A DNA stretch of 64,000 nt from JACMLC01 sp963720235. Its GTDB lineage: Bacteria; Acidobacteriota; Blastocatellia; Pyrinomonadales; Pyrinomonadaceae. A model generated the notes under the pieces. It was given only the letters and a program-made list of their open reading frames with translations. It did not search any database and was not told the DNA's origin. The stretch covers positions 4,402,001 through 4,466,000 of the forward strand of contig OY970389.1 in NCBI GenBank assembly GCA_963720235.1, read 5' to 3'. How positions within the stretch are numbered: position 1 is the first letter of the stretch; the number at the start of each line of letters is the position of its first letter. Shown in pieces: positions 7,835-16,056 of this stretch. The position numbers and the translations under genes were made by a program.

Positions 7835-9004
7835 TTAAGGTTTGAGCACTACCTTGATGCAGTTGTCCTGTTTGTGCTTGAAAGTCTCGTAGCCTGCGGG
7901 CGCGTCCTCAAGTCGCATCCTGTGCGTGATGATGAACGACGGGTCAATCTCGCCCTTCTGTATGCGCTCAAGCAGTGGCTTCATGTAGCGGCGCATGTGC
8001 GTCTGGCCCATCTTGAGCGTGAGGCCTTTGTTAAAGGCCGCGCCGAATGGAAACTTATCCAGGAATCCGCCATAGACGCCGGGGATTGAAACCGTGCCGC
8101 CTTTGCGACAGGCATGAATCGCTTGCCTCAGAGCATGCGGTCTATCCGTAGCCATAAACATAGCGGCCTTCACACGGTCATAAATAGCATCGATGCTCAT
8201 CCCGTGTGCTTCAAGGCCGACGGCATCAATGCATCTATCCGGCCCGCGCCCGCCAGTCATCTCTTTGAGCTTATTAAAAATGTCTTCGTCAAAGAAATCG
8301 AGCGTTTCGGCCTTGCCCTCTTCGCGCGCCATCTGGAGTCTTTCGGGAACTTCGTCAATCGCAATCACGCGGCCCGCGCCGAGCATCCACGCGCTCTTGA
8401 TTGCAAATTGGCCCACAGGCCCGCAGCCCCACACTGCGACAGTATCGCCAGCCTCTATGTCGCAGTTCTCCGCAGCCATGTAGCCCGTCGGAAAAATGTC
8501 CGAGAGGAACAAAACTTTTTCATCCGGTATGTCTTCGGGAATCACTAGCGGGCCGACATCCGCGAAAGGCACGCGCAGGTATTCGGCCTGCCCTCCGGCA
8601 TAGCCGCCCGTCATGTGCGAATAGCCGAAGAGTCCCGAAGGAGAATAGCCATACAGCTTTTCTGCTATCCATGCTTTCGGGTTCGAGTTATCGCACAAAG
8701 ACCACAACTCTTTCTGGCAGAAAAAGCAGTTGCCGCAAGCGATGGTGAAGGGAACGACCACGCGGTCTCCGACCTTTAAAGCTTTGTTCTCGCTTCCGAC
8801 TTCTACTACTTCGCCCATAGGCTCGTGGCCCAGTATGTCGCCCGCTTCCATCGTCGGAATGTAACCGTTATACAGATGCAGGTCAGAGCCGCAGATGGCC
8901 GTCGAAGTTATCTTGATAATTGCATCACGCGGATTGAGTATCTTAGGGTCTGGCACATTCTCAACCCGCACATCGTTCTTGCCAAACCAGCATAGTGCTT
9001 TCAT
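7835..9004 (-). CDS. Zinc-dependent alcohol dehydrogenase, glutathione-independent formaldehyde dehydrogenase type
   Basis: An MDR-family enzyme of 389 residues that should oxidise an alcohol or hydrated aldehyde with NAD(P). The catalytic zinc Cys is in CGSDLHLY and the zinc His/Glu are in GHEPMGEV. The structural zinc loop CGNCFFCQKELWSLC has all four Cys. The Rossmann motif is GCGPVGQFA. I chose the ATG at 9004 (MKALCWFGK), which has the Shine-Dalgarno GGGGGAAG. The longer open frame upstream is encoded by repeat family G. It is probably co-transcribed with the small ORF behind it. Confidence 0.93.
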   Translation of the reverse strand: MKALCWFGKNDVRVENVPDPKILNPRDAIIKITSTAICGSDLHLYNGYIPTMEAGDILGHEPMGEVVEVGSENKALKVGDRVVVPFTIACGNCFFCQKELWSLCDNSNPKAWIAEKLYGYSPSGLFGYSHMTGGYAGGQAEYLRVPFADVGPLVIPEDIPDEKVLFLSDIFPTGYMAAENCDIEAGDTVAVWGCGPVGQFAIKSAWMLGAGRVIAIDEVPERLQMAREEGKAETLDFFDEDIFNKLKEMTGGRGPDRCIDAVGLEAHGMSIDAIYDRVKAAMFMATDRPHALRQAIHACRKGGTVSIPGVYGGFLDKFPFGAAFNKGLTLKMGQTHMRRYMKPLLERIQKGEIDPSFIITHRMRLEDAPAGYETFKHKQDNCIKVVLKP

Positions 9005-9029
9005 AAAACTTCCCCCTGAAAAAAAGTTG

Positions 9030-9121
9030 GCAGTGTGCAGTGGGCAGTAGGCAGTAGAAAGACAGATGAAAACAATGCTCTTTGTTTTTTCTGCCCACTG
9101 CCTACTGCACACTGCACACTG
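9030..9121. repeat. Family G palindromic repeat (GCAGTGTGCAGTGGGCAGTAGGC)
   Basis: The left arm GCAGTGTGCAGTGGGCAGTAG, itself a row of GCAGTRKGCAGT units, pairs with CTGCCCACTGCCTACTGCAC. It lies between the SRPBCC gene and the dehydrogenase and starts right at the SRPBCC stop codon. Confidence 0.82.
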
Positions 9122-9123
9122 AT

Positions 9124-9954
9124 TTATCTTCCCGCGCTTGCGCTGCGGCCAGAAGGCTGGCCTTCTGTGGTTGGTGTCTCGCCTGCTTCCATCAGTTGTT
9201 TGAAGCGGCGCAAGTCTTCCTCGACCTGCTGGTCTGGAGCTTCGCCGAAAAGCTTGGCGACAATCTTGCCAAGTGTGCCGCCCGGCGGGTCATACTTGAG
9301 AGCCACGCGCACGACAGTGCCGCGACCTGCGGGGTCTGCTTCAAAGCGCACGCTGCCAGCGTTGTCCACATCCGCGCCTTCGAGCGAACGCCATGCGATA
9401 AGCTCGTTCTCTTTCTCGTTATAGACTTCGGCCTCCCACTCGACAGTCGTTCCGGCAGGAGCTTTGGCTACCCAGTGCGAGCGATTCTCGCCTGTGACAT
9501 GCACCGCTTCGAGATGATTCATAAAGCGCGGCAGGTTTTCAAAGTTGCGCCAGAAGCGAAACAGCTCTTCGGGCGATTTATTGATGGTCACGCTCTTTTC
9601 GACCTTAAAACCTTTGCCGCCGCGCACGCTCACGTTCGGATTATCGCTGCCCTCCGAAGTGTTTATGCCGAGTGCTTGATACATTTCGCAATGGCCCGTT
9701 GCGCCGCGATAGACGAGCGCGCCGCCGACGAGCGCGAGCACCGCGCCGCCGATTGAGCGATGTGTCAACAGTCGCGTGAGACCGAAGACTGCGAGCGCGC
9801 CGCCGCCGATGGAAGACCCCCAGCGTTCCAATTCGCTGATGTTGACGCCGCTGCTCTCTTTGATGTCAGACTCCTTATTCCGTGTCTGCGCTGATGTGTC
9901 CTCTGTGGGAACTAATCCGGCTTCTTCCGCCGCCAGCCGCAATGATTCTGCCAT
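9124..9954 (-). CDS. SRPBCC-family membrane protein (polyketide cyclase/dehydrase type with DUF2892-like region)
   Basis: The 276-residue protein has a polar N-terminus, a hydrophobic, glycine-rich segment (about 48-83, probably two membrane passes) and a C-terminal START/SRPBCC domain (about 117-255). That domain opens with VEKSVTINKSPEELFRFWR and includes the ENLPRFMNHL block. SRPBCC folds bind hydrophobic ligands in a deep pocket; the ligand here is unknown. The Shine-Dalgarno AAAAGGAGAAT fits the ATG at 9954. It heads the minus-strand row ending in the FAD-Rieske gene. Such proteins often occur with general-stress genes in soil bacteria, which is my basis for calling this a stress cluster. 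Confidence 0.85.
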   Translation of the reverse strand: MAESLRLAAEEAGLVPTEDTSAQTRNKESDIKESSGVNISELERWGSSIGGGALAVFGLTRLLTHRSIGGAVLALVGGALVYRGATGHCEMYQALGINTSEGSDNPNVSVRGGKGFKVEKSVTINKSPEELFRFWRNFENLPRFMNHLEAVHVTGENRSHWVAKAPAGTTVEWEAEVYNEKENELIAWRSLEGADVDNAGSVRFEADPAGRGTVVRVALKYDPPGGTLGKIVAKLFGEAPDQQVEEDLRRFKQLMEAGETPTTEGQPSGRSASAGR

Positions 9955-10349
9955 GATTCTGATTCTCCTTTTGAAAAAGCAAAGCTAGGCGGTTTGCGGA
10001 CACATCCGCTCCATAAACGGCCCCGACTGTCCGAAAACGCCTCGTCTCAATAATGTTTTCAAGAAGACACTCAAACAGCGTGCCTCAGAAGAAAGGCAAA
10101 AGCAAAAGTGAAGATGGATTGCGTGCCTTACAGCCCCGCGAGGGGCGGCATGACAATAGCCCCGCGCGTCAGCGCGGGGTCACGCGCACCGCACACAAAC
10201 CAAGCCCCGTCGGGGCGACACCATTTGTGCCGCCCCGACGGGGCTCGTTATTTATCTCTGTCGCTTAACCCACGGCTCACGTCATGGGCTAATATCTGCC
10301 GCCCCTCGCGGGGCTGAGAAAACCAATTTTTTCTTACGTTGAAATCACG
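9955..10349. other. Intergenic region between the SRPBCC gene and galE
   Basis: This 395-bp gap carries the promoter side of the SRPBCC gene and the end of galE. About half is occupied by the family C palindrome. I see no ORF with a ribosome site and no clear sigma-70 promoter in the rest. Confidence 0.5.
10133..10315. repeat. Family C composite palindrome, copy 1 (183 bp)
   Basis: The ends are GCCCCGCGAGGGGCGGC and GCCGCCCCTCGCGGGGC. Inside are CCCCGCGCGTCAGCGCGGGG, a central GCCCCGTCGGGGCG / CGCCCCGACGGGGC pair and a degenerate CCCACGGCTCACGTCATGGG. The whole unit is a palindrome made of palindromes. Between it and the galE stop codon is a TTCTTACGT..TCACGTTATTTA segment shared by the other copies. 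Confidence 0.9.
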
Positions 10350-11327
10350 TTATTTATATCCTTCAGGATGAGCCTGCATCCACGCCCAAGCGGATTCGAT
10401 AATAAGTCTCAAATCCTGTAAAGATGGCTGCCAGCCTAGCTCGCGTTTGATTTTGCCCGAAGCGGCGATGAGCACGGCTGGGTCTCCTGCGCGGCGTGGG
10501 CCAATCTCTGTCGGAATCTCGCGGCCAGTCACTTCTTTGGCCGTCTCTATTACTTCGCGCACGCTGTAGCCCTCGCCGCCGCAGCCCAAATTATAAATCG
10601 CGCTTCTCTCATCAAGTATGCCGAGCGCGAGGATGTGCGCGCGCGCAAGGTCAACGACGTGTATGTAATCGCGCACGCATGTCCCGTCGCGCGTCGGGTA
10701 ATCGTCGCCGTAAATCGTCACATGCTTGCGCCTTCCTGCTGCCGCCTGCAAGACAATCGGAATGAGATGTGTTTCCGGGTCGTGCATCTCGCCGCACAGC
10801 TTGGTCGCGCCAGCCGCGTTGAAATAACGCAGCGAAGCGTAATGCAAGCCGTAAGCTTTTTCGTACCAATCGAGCGCGCGTTCAAAAGCGAGTTTCGTTT
10901 CGCCGTAAGGATTGGTCGGAGCGGTCGGGTCTGTCTCTTCAATCGGCTGCTTCAAAGGCTCGCCATAGGTCGCCGCCGTCGAAGAGAAGACCAGACGATT
11001 GACTCCCGCCTCGCGCATGGCATCGAGCAGCGCGAGACCCGCAACGACGTTGTTGCGATAATATTTCGCAGGCTGCTCCACAGATTCACCGACCAGAGAA
11101 TCCGCAGCCATGTGAATCACAGCCTCTACACGATGCTCTTCAAGCGTGCCGCGCAAAATTTTCTGGTCCATTAAATCCGCTTCGACAAACAACGCGCCCG
11201 CGACCACTGCTTGACGATGACCTTTATAGAGACTGTCATAAACGACTACCTCGTGGCCGTCCTTCACTAACTCTTCCGTCACAACGCTGCCGATGTAGCC
11301 CGCTCCACCCGTAACCAGAACTCGCAT
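10350..11327 (-). CDS. galE: UDP-glucose 4-epimerase
   Basis: It interconverts UDP-glucose and UDP-galactose using bound NAD. The 325-residue SDR protein has the Rossmann motif TGGAGYIGS at residues 6-14, the catalytic SSTAATYG Ser and the YGETK Tyr-x-x-x-Lys pair, plus the typical NPYGETK and YFNAAGA blocks. I chose the ATG at 11327 with Shine-Dalgarno AAAGGA. The longer frame adds 36 residues that are not part of the family. Its stop codon lies within the conserved flank of a family C repeat. No other Leloir or glycosyltransferase gene is adjacent. Confidence 0.95.
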   Translation of the reverse strand: MRVLVTGGAGYIGSVVTEELVKDGHEVVVYDSLYKGHRQAVVAGALFVEADLMDQKILRGTLEEHRVEAVIHMAADSLVGESVEQPAKYYRNNVVAGLALLDAMREAGVNRLVFSSTAATYGEPLKQPIEETDPTAPTNPYGETKLAFERALDWYEKAYGLHYASLRYFNAAGATKLCGEMHDPETHLIPIVLQAAAGRRKHVTIYGDDYPTRDGTCVRDYIHVVDLARAHILALGILDERSAIYNLGCGGEGYSVREVIETAKEVTGREIPTEIGPRRAGDPAVLIAASGKIKRELGWQPSLQDLRLIIESAWAWMQAHPEGYK

Positions 11328-11421
11328 CCTCTTGTCCTTTGCGGCAAATTTTGAAATCGTTGATAGGTTGGTTGCCATGATAACATGAAGCAAACACGGT
11401 CGAGAGGAGGCATGGGCCAGG

Positions 11422-12003
11422 ATGCAACAGAACATGCGCGCATCGCGTCGAGAGGAAGCGGATGTCTTGAAGGGATTGGCGGCGGGTCTTATCGGAGGAC
11501 TGGTCGCGGCCTGGACGATGAATCAATTTCAGGCCATGTTGGGCAAGCTCATGGCGGGCGTCGAAAAATCGCACGGCGCGCAAAGTTTGCAGCAAGGCAA
11601 GCCTGCTGAGAGCGAGCAGGTAGTCGAACCCGAAAATGACAGCGAAGAGGACGACGCGACAGAGCGTCTGGCGAGTGCGATTTCGGAAAATATTTTCGGG
11701 AAGGAATTGACCGAGCATGAAAAGGATGCTGCCGGAACCGCCATCCACTACATTTTCGGAACAACGACCGGAGCGGCCTATGGCGCGGCGGCAGAGCTTG
11801 CGCCTGTCGTCAGCTTTGGCGCGGGCCTTCCCTTCGGCGCGCTGGTCTGGATAGCCGGAGATGAAGGCGTCGTCCCCGCGCTCGGTCTCTCAAAATCTCC
11901 GACAGAGTACCCGCTCCAAACGCACGCCTACTCGCTGGCCTCGCATCTGGTCTATGGATTGACGGCGGAAGTTGTGCGGCGTGCTGTGCGAGAGATTTTA
12001 TAG
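11422..12003 (+). CDS. DUF1440 (YagU-like) membrane protein
   Basis: The 193-residue protein has an N-terminal hydrophobic, glycine-rich segment (about 17-38, GLAAGLIGGLVAAW), an acidic polar stretch (60-85), then two or three further hydrophobic segments. These include the IHYIFGTTTGAAYG and GAGLPFGALVWIAGDE blocks characteristic of DUF1440 inner-membrane proteins. Function is unknown; the E. coli relative YagU has been linked to acid resistance. A GGAGG lies 11 bp before the ATG. It is divergent from galE, with only about 95 bp between start codons, so their promoters must be close. Its stop codon abuts a family C repeat. Confidence 0.8.
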   Translation: MQQNMRASRREEADVLKGLAAGLIGGLVAAWTMNQFQAMLGKLMAGVEKSHGAQSLQQGKPAESEQVVEPENDSEEDDATERLASAISENIFGKELTEHEKDAAGTAIHYIFGTTTGAAYGAAAELAPVVSFGAGLPFGALVWIAGDEGVVPALGLSKSPTEYPLQTHAYSLASHLVYGLTAEVVRRAVREIL

Positions 12004-12042
12004 AATAACGTGAGTTAGATGTAAGAAACCATCAGGGTTCTG

Positions 12043-12225
12043 AGCCCCGCGAGGGGCGGCATGACAATAGCCCAGCACGTTAGTGCCGGGACAACCGAGC
12101 TATACACGAACCGAGCCCCGTAGGGGCGGCATAATATGTCGCCCCTACGGGGCTTGCTATTGAAATTGAATTGTGTTCCCACGACTGGCGTCGTGGGCTA
12201 CTGTCATACCGCCCCTCACGGGGCT
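12043..12225. repeat. Family C composite palindrome, copy 2 (183 bp)
   Basis: It has the same plan as copy 1: GCCCCGCGAGGGGCGGC, a CCCAGCAC..GTGCCGGG hairpin, a central GCCCCGTAGGGGCG / CGCCCCTACGGGGC pair, a CCCACGAC..GTCGTGGG hairpin and CGCCCCTCACGGGGC. It lies between two convergent genes. AATAACGTGAGTTAGATGTA follows the left stop codon, and a related inverted GTCTTACATCGAACTCTCGT precedes the stop of the right gene. Confidence 0.9.
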
Positions 12226-12268
12226 CAGAATATAATGGTCTTACATCGAACTCTCGTCAAAATTATCT

Positions 12269-13042
12269 TTACGAAGCAGCAACTCCCGAAGAGGTCGCAG
12301 ATGAATTGGGATTCCGAACTTCCTGTTTGCTCTCCGCCGGTTCGTAGTAGAGAATGCGATTGCAATTCTCGCAGGTGATGATTTCCTGACCACGACGCAC
12401 TTCGGCCATCATCTGCGGGCGCACGGGCATGAAGCAGGCAGTGCATGAGCCGTTGCGCGCCTCTGCGACGGCGATGCCATCGCGTATGCGCGTCGAGATG
12501 CGGTTGTACATCGCGCTCATCTGTTTGGGCAGGACGGAGAGCAGGCGTTCTCTCTCAAGTTTTGCGGCGTCCAGTTGCGCTGTCTGCGCGCGCGTCTGCT
12601 CTTCAAATTCTTTGATGCGCTCTTCCATATCGCCGCTCAGCTTTGCAATCTCAGGCTCGCGCTCTTGAAGCGTGGTTTCGGCCTGCTCGACCGATTCCAT
12701 CTTTTCCAGAATCTGTGTCTCAAGCTGTGAGATATGTTTGCGTGCGGCGTCTGCCTCGCGTATCGCGGCTGTGTACTCGTGCTCGTTCTGCGAAGACATC
12801 AGATTGCGCTCGGCGCGCTCAAGACGCACGCGCTGCTCTGTGATTTCCGCTTCGAGGTGTGCGCGCTCGTGTTTGCCGTCGTCGCGCTGTTTTTCCAGTT
12901 CACGAATTTCAAAGGCGCGCTGATCGAACTCTTTTTCGATTTCAGCGCGCCTCTCTGGGATGGCTTCGATGTCTGCCTGTAGTTTGCGTAAACTTGTATC
13001 CGTTTTCTGCAAAGCGATTAACTGCTCTAATTCCGCTTTCAC
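12269..13042 (-). CDS. Coiled-coil protein with C-terminal C4 zinc ribbon
   Basis: The 257-residue protein is a long antiparallel coiled coil (about 1-185, heptads of Leu/Ile/Ala with many Glu/Arg). It is followed by a zinc ribbon with CTACFM and CENCNR (Cys-x2-Cys ... Cys-x2-Cys, about 200-228). This is the zf-RING_7 / CdsZ-like architecture found in many bacteria. Roles suggested for the family include nucleic-acid binding and secretion chaperoning; none can be read from this sequence. The last 20 or so residues are Ser/Asn/Glu-rich. It is transcribed alone, convergent with the DUF1440 gene. Confidence 0.85.
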   Translation of the reverse strand: MKAELEQLIALQKTDTSLRKLQADIEAIPERRAEIEKEFDQRAFEIRELEKQRDDGKHERAHLEAEITEQRVRLERAERNLMSSQNEHEYTAAIREADAARKHISQLETQILEKMESVEQAETTLQEREPEIAKLSGDMEERIKEFEEQTRAQTAQLDAAKLERERLLSVLPKQMSAMYNRISTRIRDGIAVAEARNGSCTACFMPVRPQMMAEVRRGQEIITCENCNRILYYEPAESKQEVRNPNSSATSSGVAAS

Positions 13043-13145
13043 TCTCTTCGTCTCCTTAAAAGATCATAGCTGATTAAGATAAATGTGGCACATAATTCAA
13101 TAATTGAATATCACACATCCGATGCCTCTCATGCAAGCGAAGAGC

Positions 13146-13245
13146 AACAGGGATGGACAGAGATGTGCAGGATAAAGCAAGAAAGGAGAGAGCATTTGTG
13201 CTGCCCTCTCCCTTTTTTATCCTGCCTATCCTGTCCGTCCCTGTA
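13146..13245. repeat. Family E palindromic repeat (ACAGGGATGGACAGGATA), copy 1
   Basis: AACAGGGATGGACAGAGATG and CAGGATAAAG on the left face CTTTTTTATCCTGCC and TATCCTGTCCGTCCCTGT on the right. It sits just past the subtilase stop codon. Confidence 0.8.
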
Positions 13246-13256
13246 AATTTATTTCG

Positions 13257-14693
13257 CTACTCTGCTCCGACTGCGCTGGCCGCGTTGAGGCGTCCGCCCG
13301 TAGAGACTTTGCCGCTCAAGGCCGGCAGTTTGTCCACAGATTTGAAGAGACGCGCGCGCAGGTCTTGCATTGAAAGCTTCGGCTCGACTGCGAGTACGAG
13401 AGCCGCAACTCCTGCGACTTCCGGCGTCGCCATCGAAGTCCCAGAGGCTTCGCGGAAATCGCTATTGAGCCAGGTGCTCAGAATCTCTGCGCCGGGCGCG
13501 GCGAGGTGAACGCTCTTTGCGCCGAAGTTTGAGAAGGATGCTAACTCGTCTTTGCGATTGAGGGCCGCGACGCTGATGACATTCGGCAAATCATAGCTCG
13601 CAGGATAATGCGGGTATCTGTCAGCATCAGAGCTTGCGTTGCCACTCGCGGCGACAAACAGGATGCCTTCTTCGCCCGCTTTGCGAATCACATCTTCGAG
13701 GGCTTTTGACTTCTGCGTCGAACCCCAACTCGCGCTGATGATGCGCACATTGACGCCAGCCTTCTTGCGGTCAATCACATAATTGATAGCTTCAATCGCA
13801 TCTTTGGTCGAACCGAATCCGCCTTTGGACATAAACTTCAAAGGCATAATCTTGACGCGCCAGTTGATGCCGGCGATGCCTATGCCGTTGTTGCCGTCCG
13901 CGCCGATGATGCCTGCGCAATGCGTGCCATGCCCGTTCTCGTCCATCGGGTCGCCGCTATCCGTGATGGCATCATAGCCAAACTGGTCGTCAATCAAACC
14001 AATCTGCTCGTCGTAATACTCTGCCACATCAGCAGGACGCATCCAGACATTCTGCGCGAGGTCTGGATGCCTGTAGTCCACGCCGCTATCGAGCACGGCG
14101 ACGACCACTTTGTCGCTGCCCGTAGTCTTCTTCTCCCACGCGAGCAGGGCATTGATGTCTGCTTCGGCTTTGCCTTCGCGCTGGCCCGTGTTGGCGAGCG
14201 ACCACTGCTCTACGAACATAGGGTCGTCAGGCACGTTGCCTGCCAGCAACTCGCTCTCGTCATCCGCGCGTGAATCGTTGCTGAACTTTCCATATTCAGG
14301 CTCAAGCTTTATCTCGTTGTTGGCCTCCGCATATTCGACCACATCCGACATGCTTCTGTAGAAGCTTGCAACGGCCTCAGGGTCTGCGTTGTCCAAATCG
14401 TCAACCGCGACGAGGCCATCCACGCTCTCAATCTCATCTTCAACAGTATCGTTGAGCCGCGCTGTGACCTGCCTGATGGCTTCTCTGCTTGTGCCTTCAC
14501 GAAAACGCACCATTATTTCCGGCCCGCGCTGGCTGGAAAGAAACGGGGGCGCAGTCGAAGTGTTTGTGGATTTGGCGCGCGGGAGATAATCGCGCTGGCG
14601 TTCCCAACGCCGTAGCTGGCCCGCAAACGCAGCCACCAGAATAATCGTCATTGCCAGCGCAAGATGTCCTAGAAAGTTCTGCCGATTCATCAC
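13257..14693 (-). CDS. Subtilisin-like serine peptidase (S8 family), exported
   Basis: The 478-residue protein starts with an uncleaved-looking signal or membrane anchor (about 8-27). It continues with a prodomain-like region (55-130) and an S8 catalytic domain. The triad is visible: Asp202 in VLDSGVDYRHPD, His255 in NGHGTHCAG and Ser420 in GTSMATPEVAG; the oxyanion Asn is in AASGN. The prodomain resembles the fervidolysin type. It should be periplasmic or extracellular and self-processing. The upstream gap holds only repeat family F, so it may be read through from the small gene behind it. Confidence 0.93.
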   Translation of the reverse strand: MMNRQNFLGHLALAMTIILVAAFAGQLRRWERQRDYLPRAKSTNTSTAPPFLSSQRGPEIMVRFREGTSREAIRQVTARLNDTVEDEIESVDGLVAVDDLDNADPEAVASFYRSMSDVVEYAEANNEIKLEPEYGKFSNDSRADDESELLAGNVPDDPMFVEQWSLANTGQREGKAEADINALLAWEKKTTGSDKVVVAVLDSGVDYRHPDLAQNVWMRPADVAEYYDEQIGLIDDQFGYDAITDSGDPMDENGHGTHCAGIIGADGNNGIGIAGINWRVKIMPLKFMSKGGFGSTKDAIEAINYVIDRKKAGVNVRIISASWGSTQKSKALEDVIRKAGEEGILFVAASGNASSDADRYPHYPASYDLPNVISVAALNRKDELASFSNFGAKSVHLAAPGAEILSTWLNSDFREASGTSMATPEVAGVAALVLAVEPKLSMQDLRARLFKSVDKLPALSGKVSTGGRLNAASAVGAE

Positions 14694-14708
14694 ATCACCT
14701 CAAAATCA

Positions 14709-14770
14709 AGTCAGGAATCTGGAGTCTGGAGTCTAAAGTCTTAAAGCTTTTGACTCCAGACTCCTGACTC
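14709..14770. repeat. Family F palindromic repeat (CTGGAGTCTGGAGTC)
   Basis: AGTCAGGAATCTGGAGTC with a second GGAGTCTAAAGTC faces GACTCCAGACTCCTGACT. It fills the gap between the subtilase start and the 92-aa gene end. Confidence 0.8.
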
Positions 14771-14774
14771 TATA

Positions 14775-15053
14775 TTAGATACGATAATTCGACCCCTTGA
14801 AGTTGTAAAGCCTGAGCTGGTCATCATTCGCGCGATACTCGTGGCTGCCATGCTCGCCTGCCTTGAGGCGTATGCGCCAACCGCTGGTCATCATCTGCCC
14901 GCTCATCTCGTCTTCGACGCCCGCGCCGAGCGCCATGTCCGGGAAATCCGCATTCTCGACAGCCTCTTCCGTTATCTCGTCTTCCGAGACGCCGAGCCGT
15001 TCGGCCAGATCGCGCCGCGCCCTTTTGACCGCATCCTCTTTGCTCAAAGCCAT
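14775..15053 (-). CDS. Conserved-looking small protein of unknown function, 92 aa
   Basis: I chose the ATG at 15053 (MALSKEDAVKRARRDLAERL), which has the Shine-Dalgarno GGGAGGGA and leaves a charged amphipathic N-terminal helix. The longer open frame upstream adds a basic stretch unlike the rest. A central acidic stretch (EDEITEEAVENADFPDMALG) precedes a short beta-rich C-terminus ending in YNFKGSNYRI. No family is recognised. It precedes the subtilase gene on the same strand, so a role as a small regulator or inhibitor of that peptidase is possible but only inferred from position. Confidence 0.65.
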   Translation of the reverse strand: MALSKEDAVKRARRDLAERLGVSEDEITEEAVENADFPDMALGAGVEDEMSGQMMTSGWRIRLKAGEHGSHEYRANDDQLRLYNFKGSNYRI

Positions 15054-15232
15054 GTTCCCTAAAATCCCTCCCTGTGGACGAATTATGAGGCCGTTTGGAA
15101 TTTCGTACAAGCTCTGGAAACAGTGTTTCAAGTATATTCCCAAAAAACTTGTCCGCGCACTTCCCTTACAAATATGCTTACGCCGGAGACTGCGATAAAG
15201 TTTTCTTCCGGCATCACAAAAACAAAGCATCT

Positions 15233-15928
15233 ATGCCAACATCGCTGACAGACATTATCCATCAAGCAGACGCTCTCTACAGCGCGCGTGCGTTGATGGA
15301 AAACGTGCGCGCAAGCATCCATCTGTTGAACGAAGCAGCAACAGAGACTTACGAAGCCGCTTGGCGTTTGGCGCGCGCGCACTTTTTTCTGGGCCAGGAG
15401 GCAGAAGATAAAAGCCAAGCCCGCGAAAGTTTTCAGAGCGGCATCAAGGCATCAGAGCGCGCCGTCTATCTTGCAGCCGCGCGCGTCGAAGGCCATTTCT
15501 GGCTCGGCGTCAATCTGGCTCTGCTGGCCCAGAAGGAGAATATTTTATTCGCACTCACACACGCCCTGCGCGCAAAGAAAGCTCTTGAGCGTGCAGTAGA
15601 GATTGATAAAACCTATCACGCCGCAGGGCCACTGCGCGTGCTCGCGCGCCTGCAACACAAACTCCCGCGCGCACTCGGCGGCGGCCACACGCGCGCGCGC
15701 ACGGGCTTTGAGCAAGCAGTCGAGCTTGCTCCCGCTAACACAGTCACAAGGATTTACTTCGCAGAGTTATTAACCGATATCGGAGATGAAACAGAAGCCC
15801 GCGCACATCTCGAAGCAGTTCTGCATGCGCCAGAAGATTCCGCGTGGGAGTTTGAAGCAAACCGCGACCGGAATTTAGCGCAGGAGAAATTAACAGGGAT
15901 GGACATGATAGACAGGATAAGAAACTAA
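15233..15928 (+). CDS. Helical-repeat (TPR-like, TatT/TRAP T-component type) protein
   Basis: The 231-residue, all-helical protein contains several TPR-like pairs, with AAWRLARAHFFLGQ, EGHFWLGVNLALLA and AVEIDKTYHAAGPLRVLARL blocks. The EGHFWLG pattern is typical of the TRAP-transporter-associated T component (TatT) and of related proteins. No signal peptide is seen, so it may be cytoplasmic. I chose the ATG at 15233 (MPTSLTDII). An upstream in-frame ATG at 15095 would add a basic tail that overlaps the other strand's promoter region. The last residues (TGMDMIDRIRN) are encoded by repeat family E, so the natural C-terminus has probably been extended. Confidence 0.75.
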   Translation: MPTSLTDIIHQADALYSARALMENVRASIHLLNEAATETYEAAWRLARAHFFLGQEAEDKSQARESFQSGIKASERAVYLAAARVEGHFWLGVNLALLAQKENILFALTHALRAKKALERAVEIDKTYHAAGPLRVLARLQHKLPRALGGGHTRARTGFEQAVELAPANTVTRIYFAELLTDIGDETEARAHLEAVLHAPEDSAWEFEANRDRNLAQEKLTGMDMIDRIRN

Positions 15929-16050
15929 CCAGAGAGCCGATGCGCCCTCGCTGACGGTCGGGCTACTGCCCCGCAGATCACAAGAGAGGGGCAGTAGCCC
16001 GACCGTCAGCGAGGGCGCAGGCAGTTGCTATTATCCTGTCTATCCCTGTT
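15893..16050. repeat. Family E repeat, copy 2, interrupted by a perfect 32-bp inverted repeat
   Basis: The outer arms are AACAGGGATGGACATGATAG / ACAGGATAA and TTATCCTGTCTATCCCTGTT. Nested inside, 15941-15972 (TGCGCCCTCGCTGACGGTCG...) and 15988-16019 are exact reverse complements of 32 bp around a 15-bp loop. The element separates two convergent genes and is a strong candidate for a shared terminator. Confidence 0.88.
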
Positions 16051-16056
16051 TGAATT

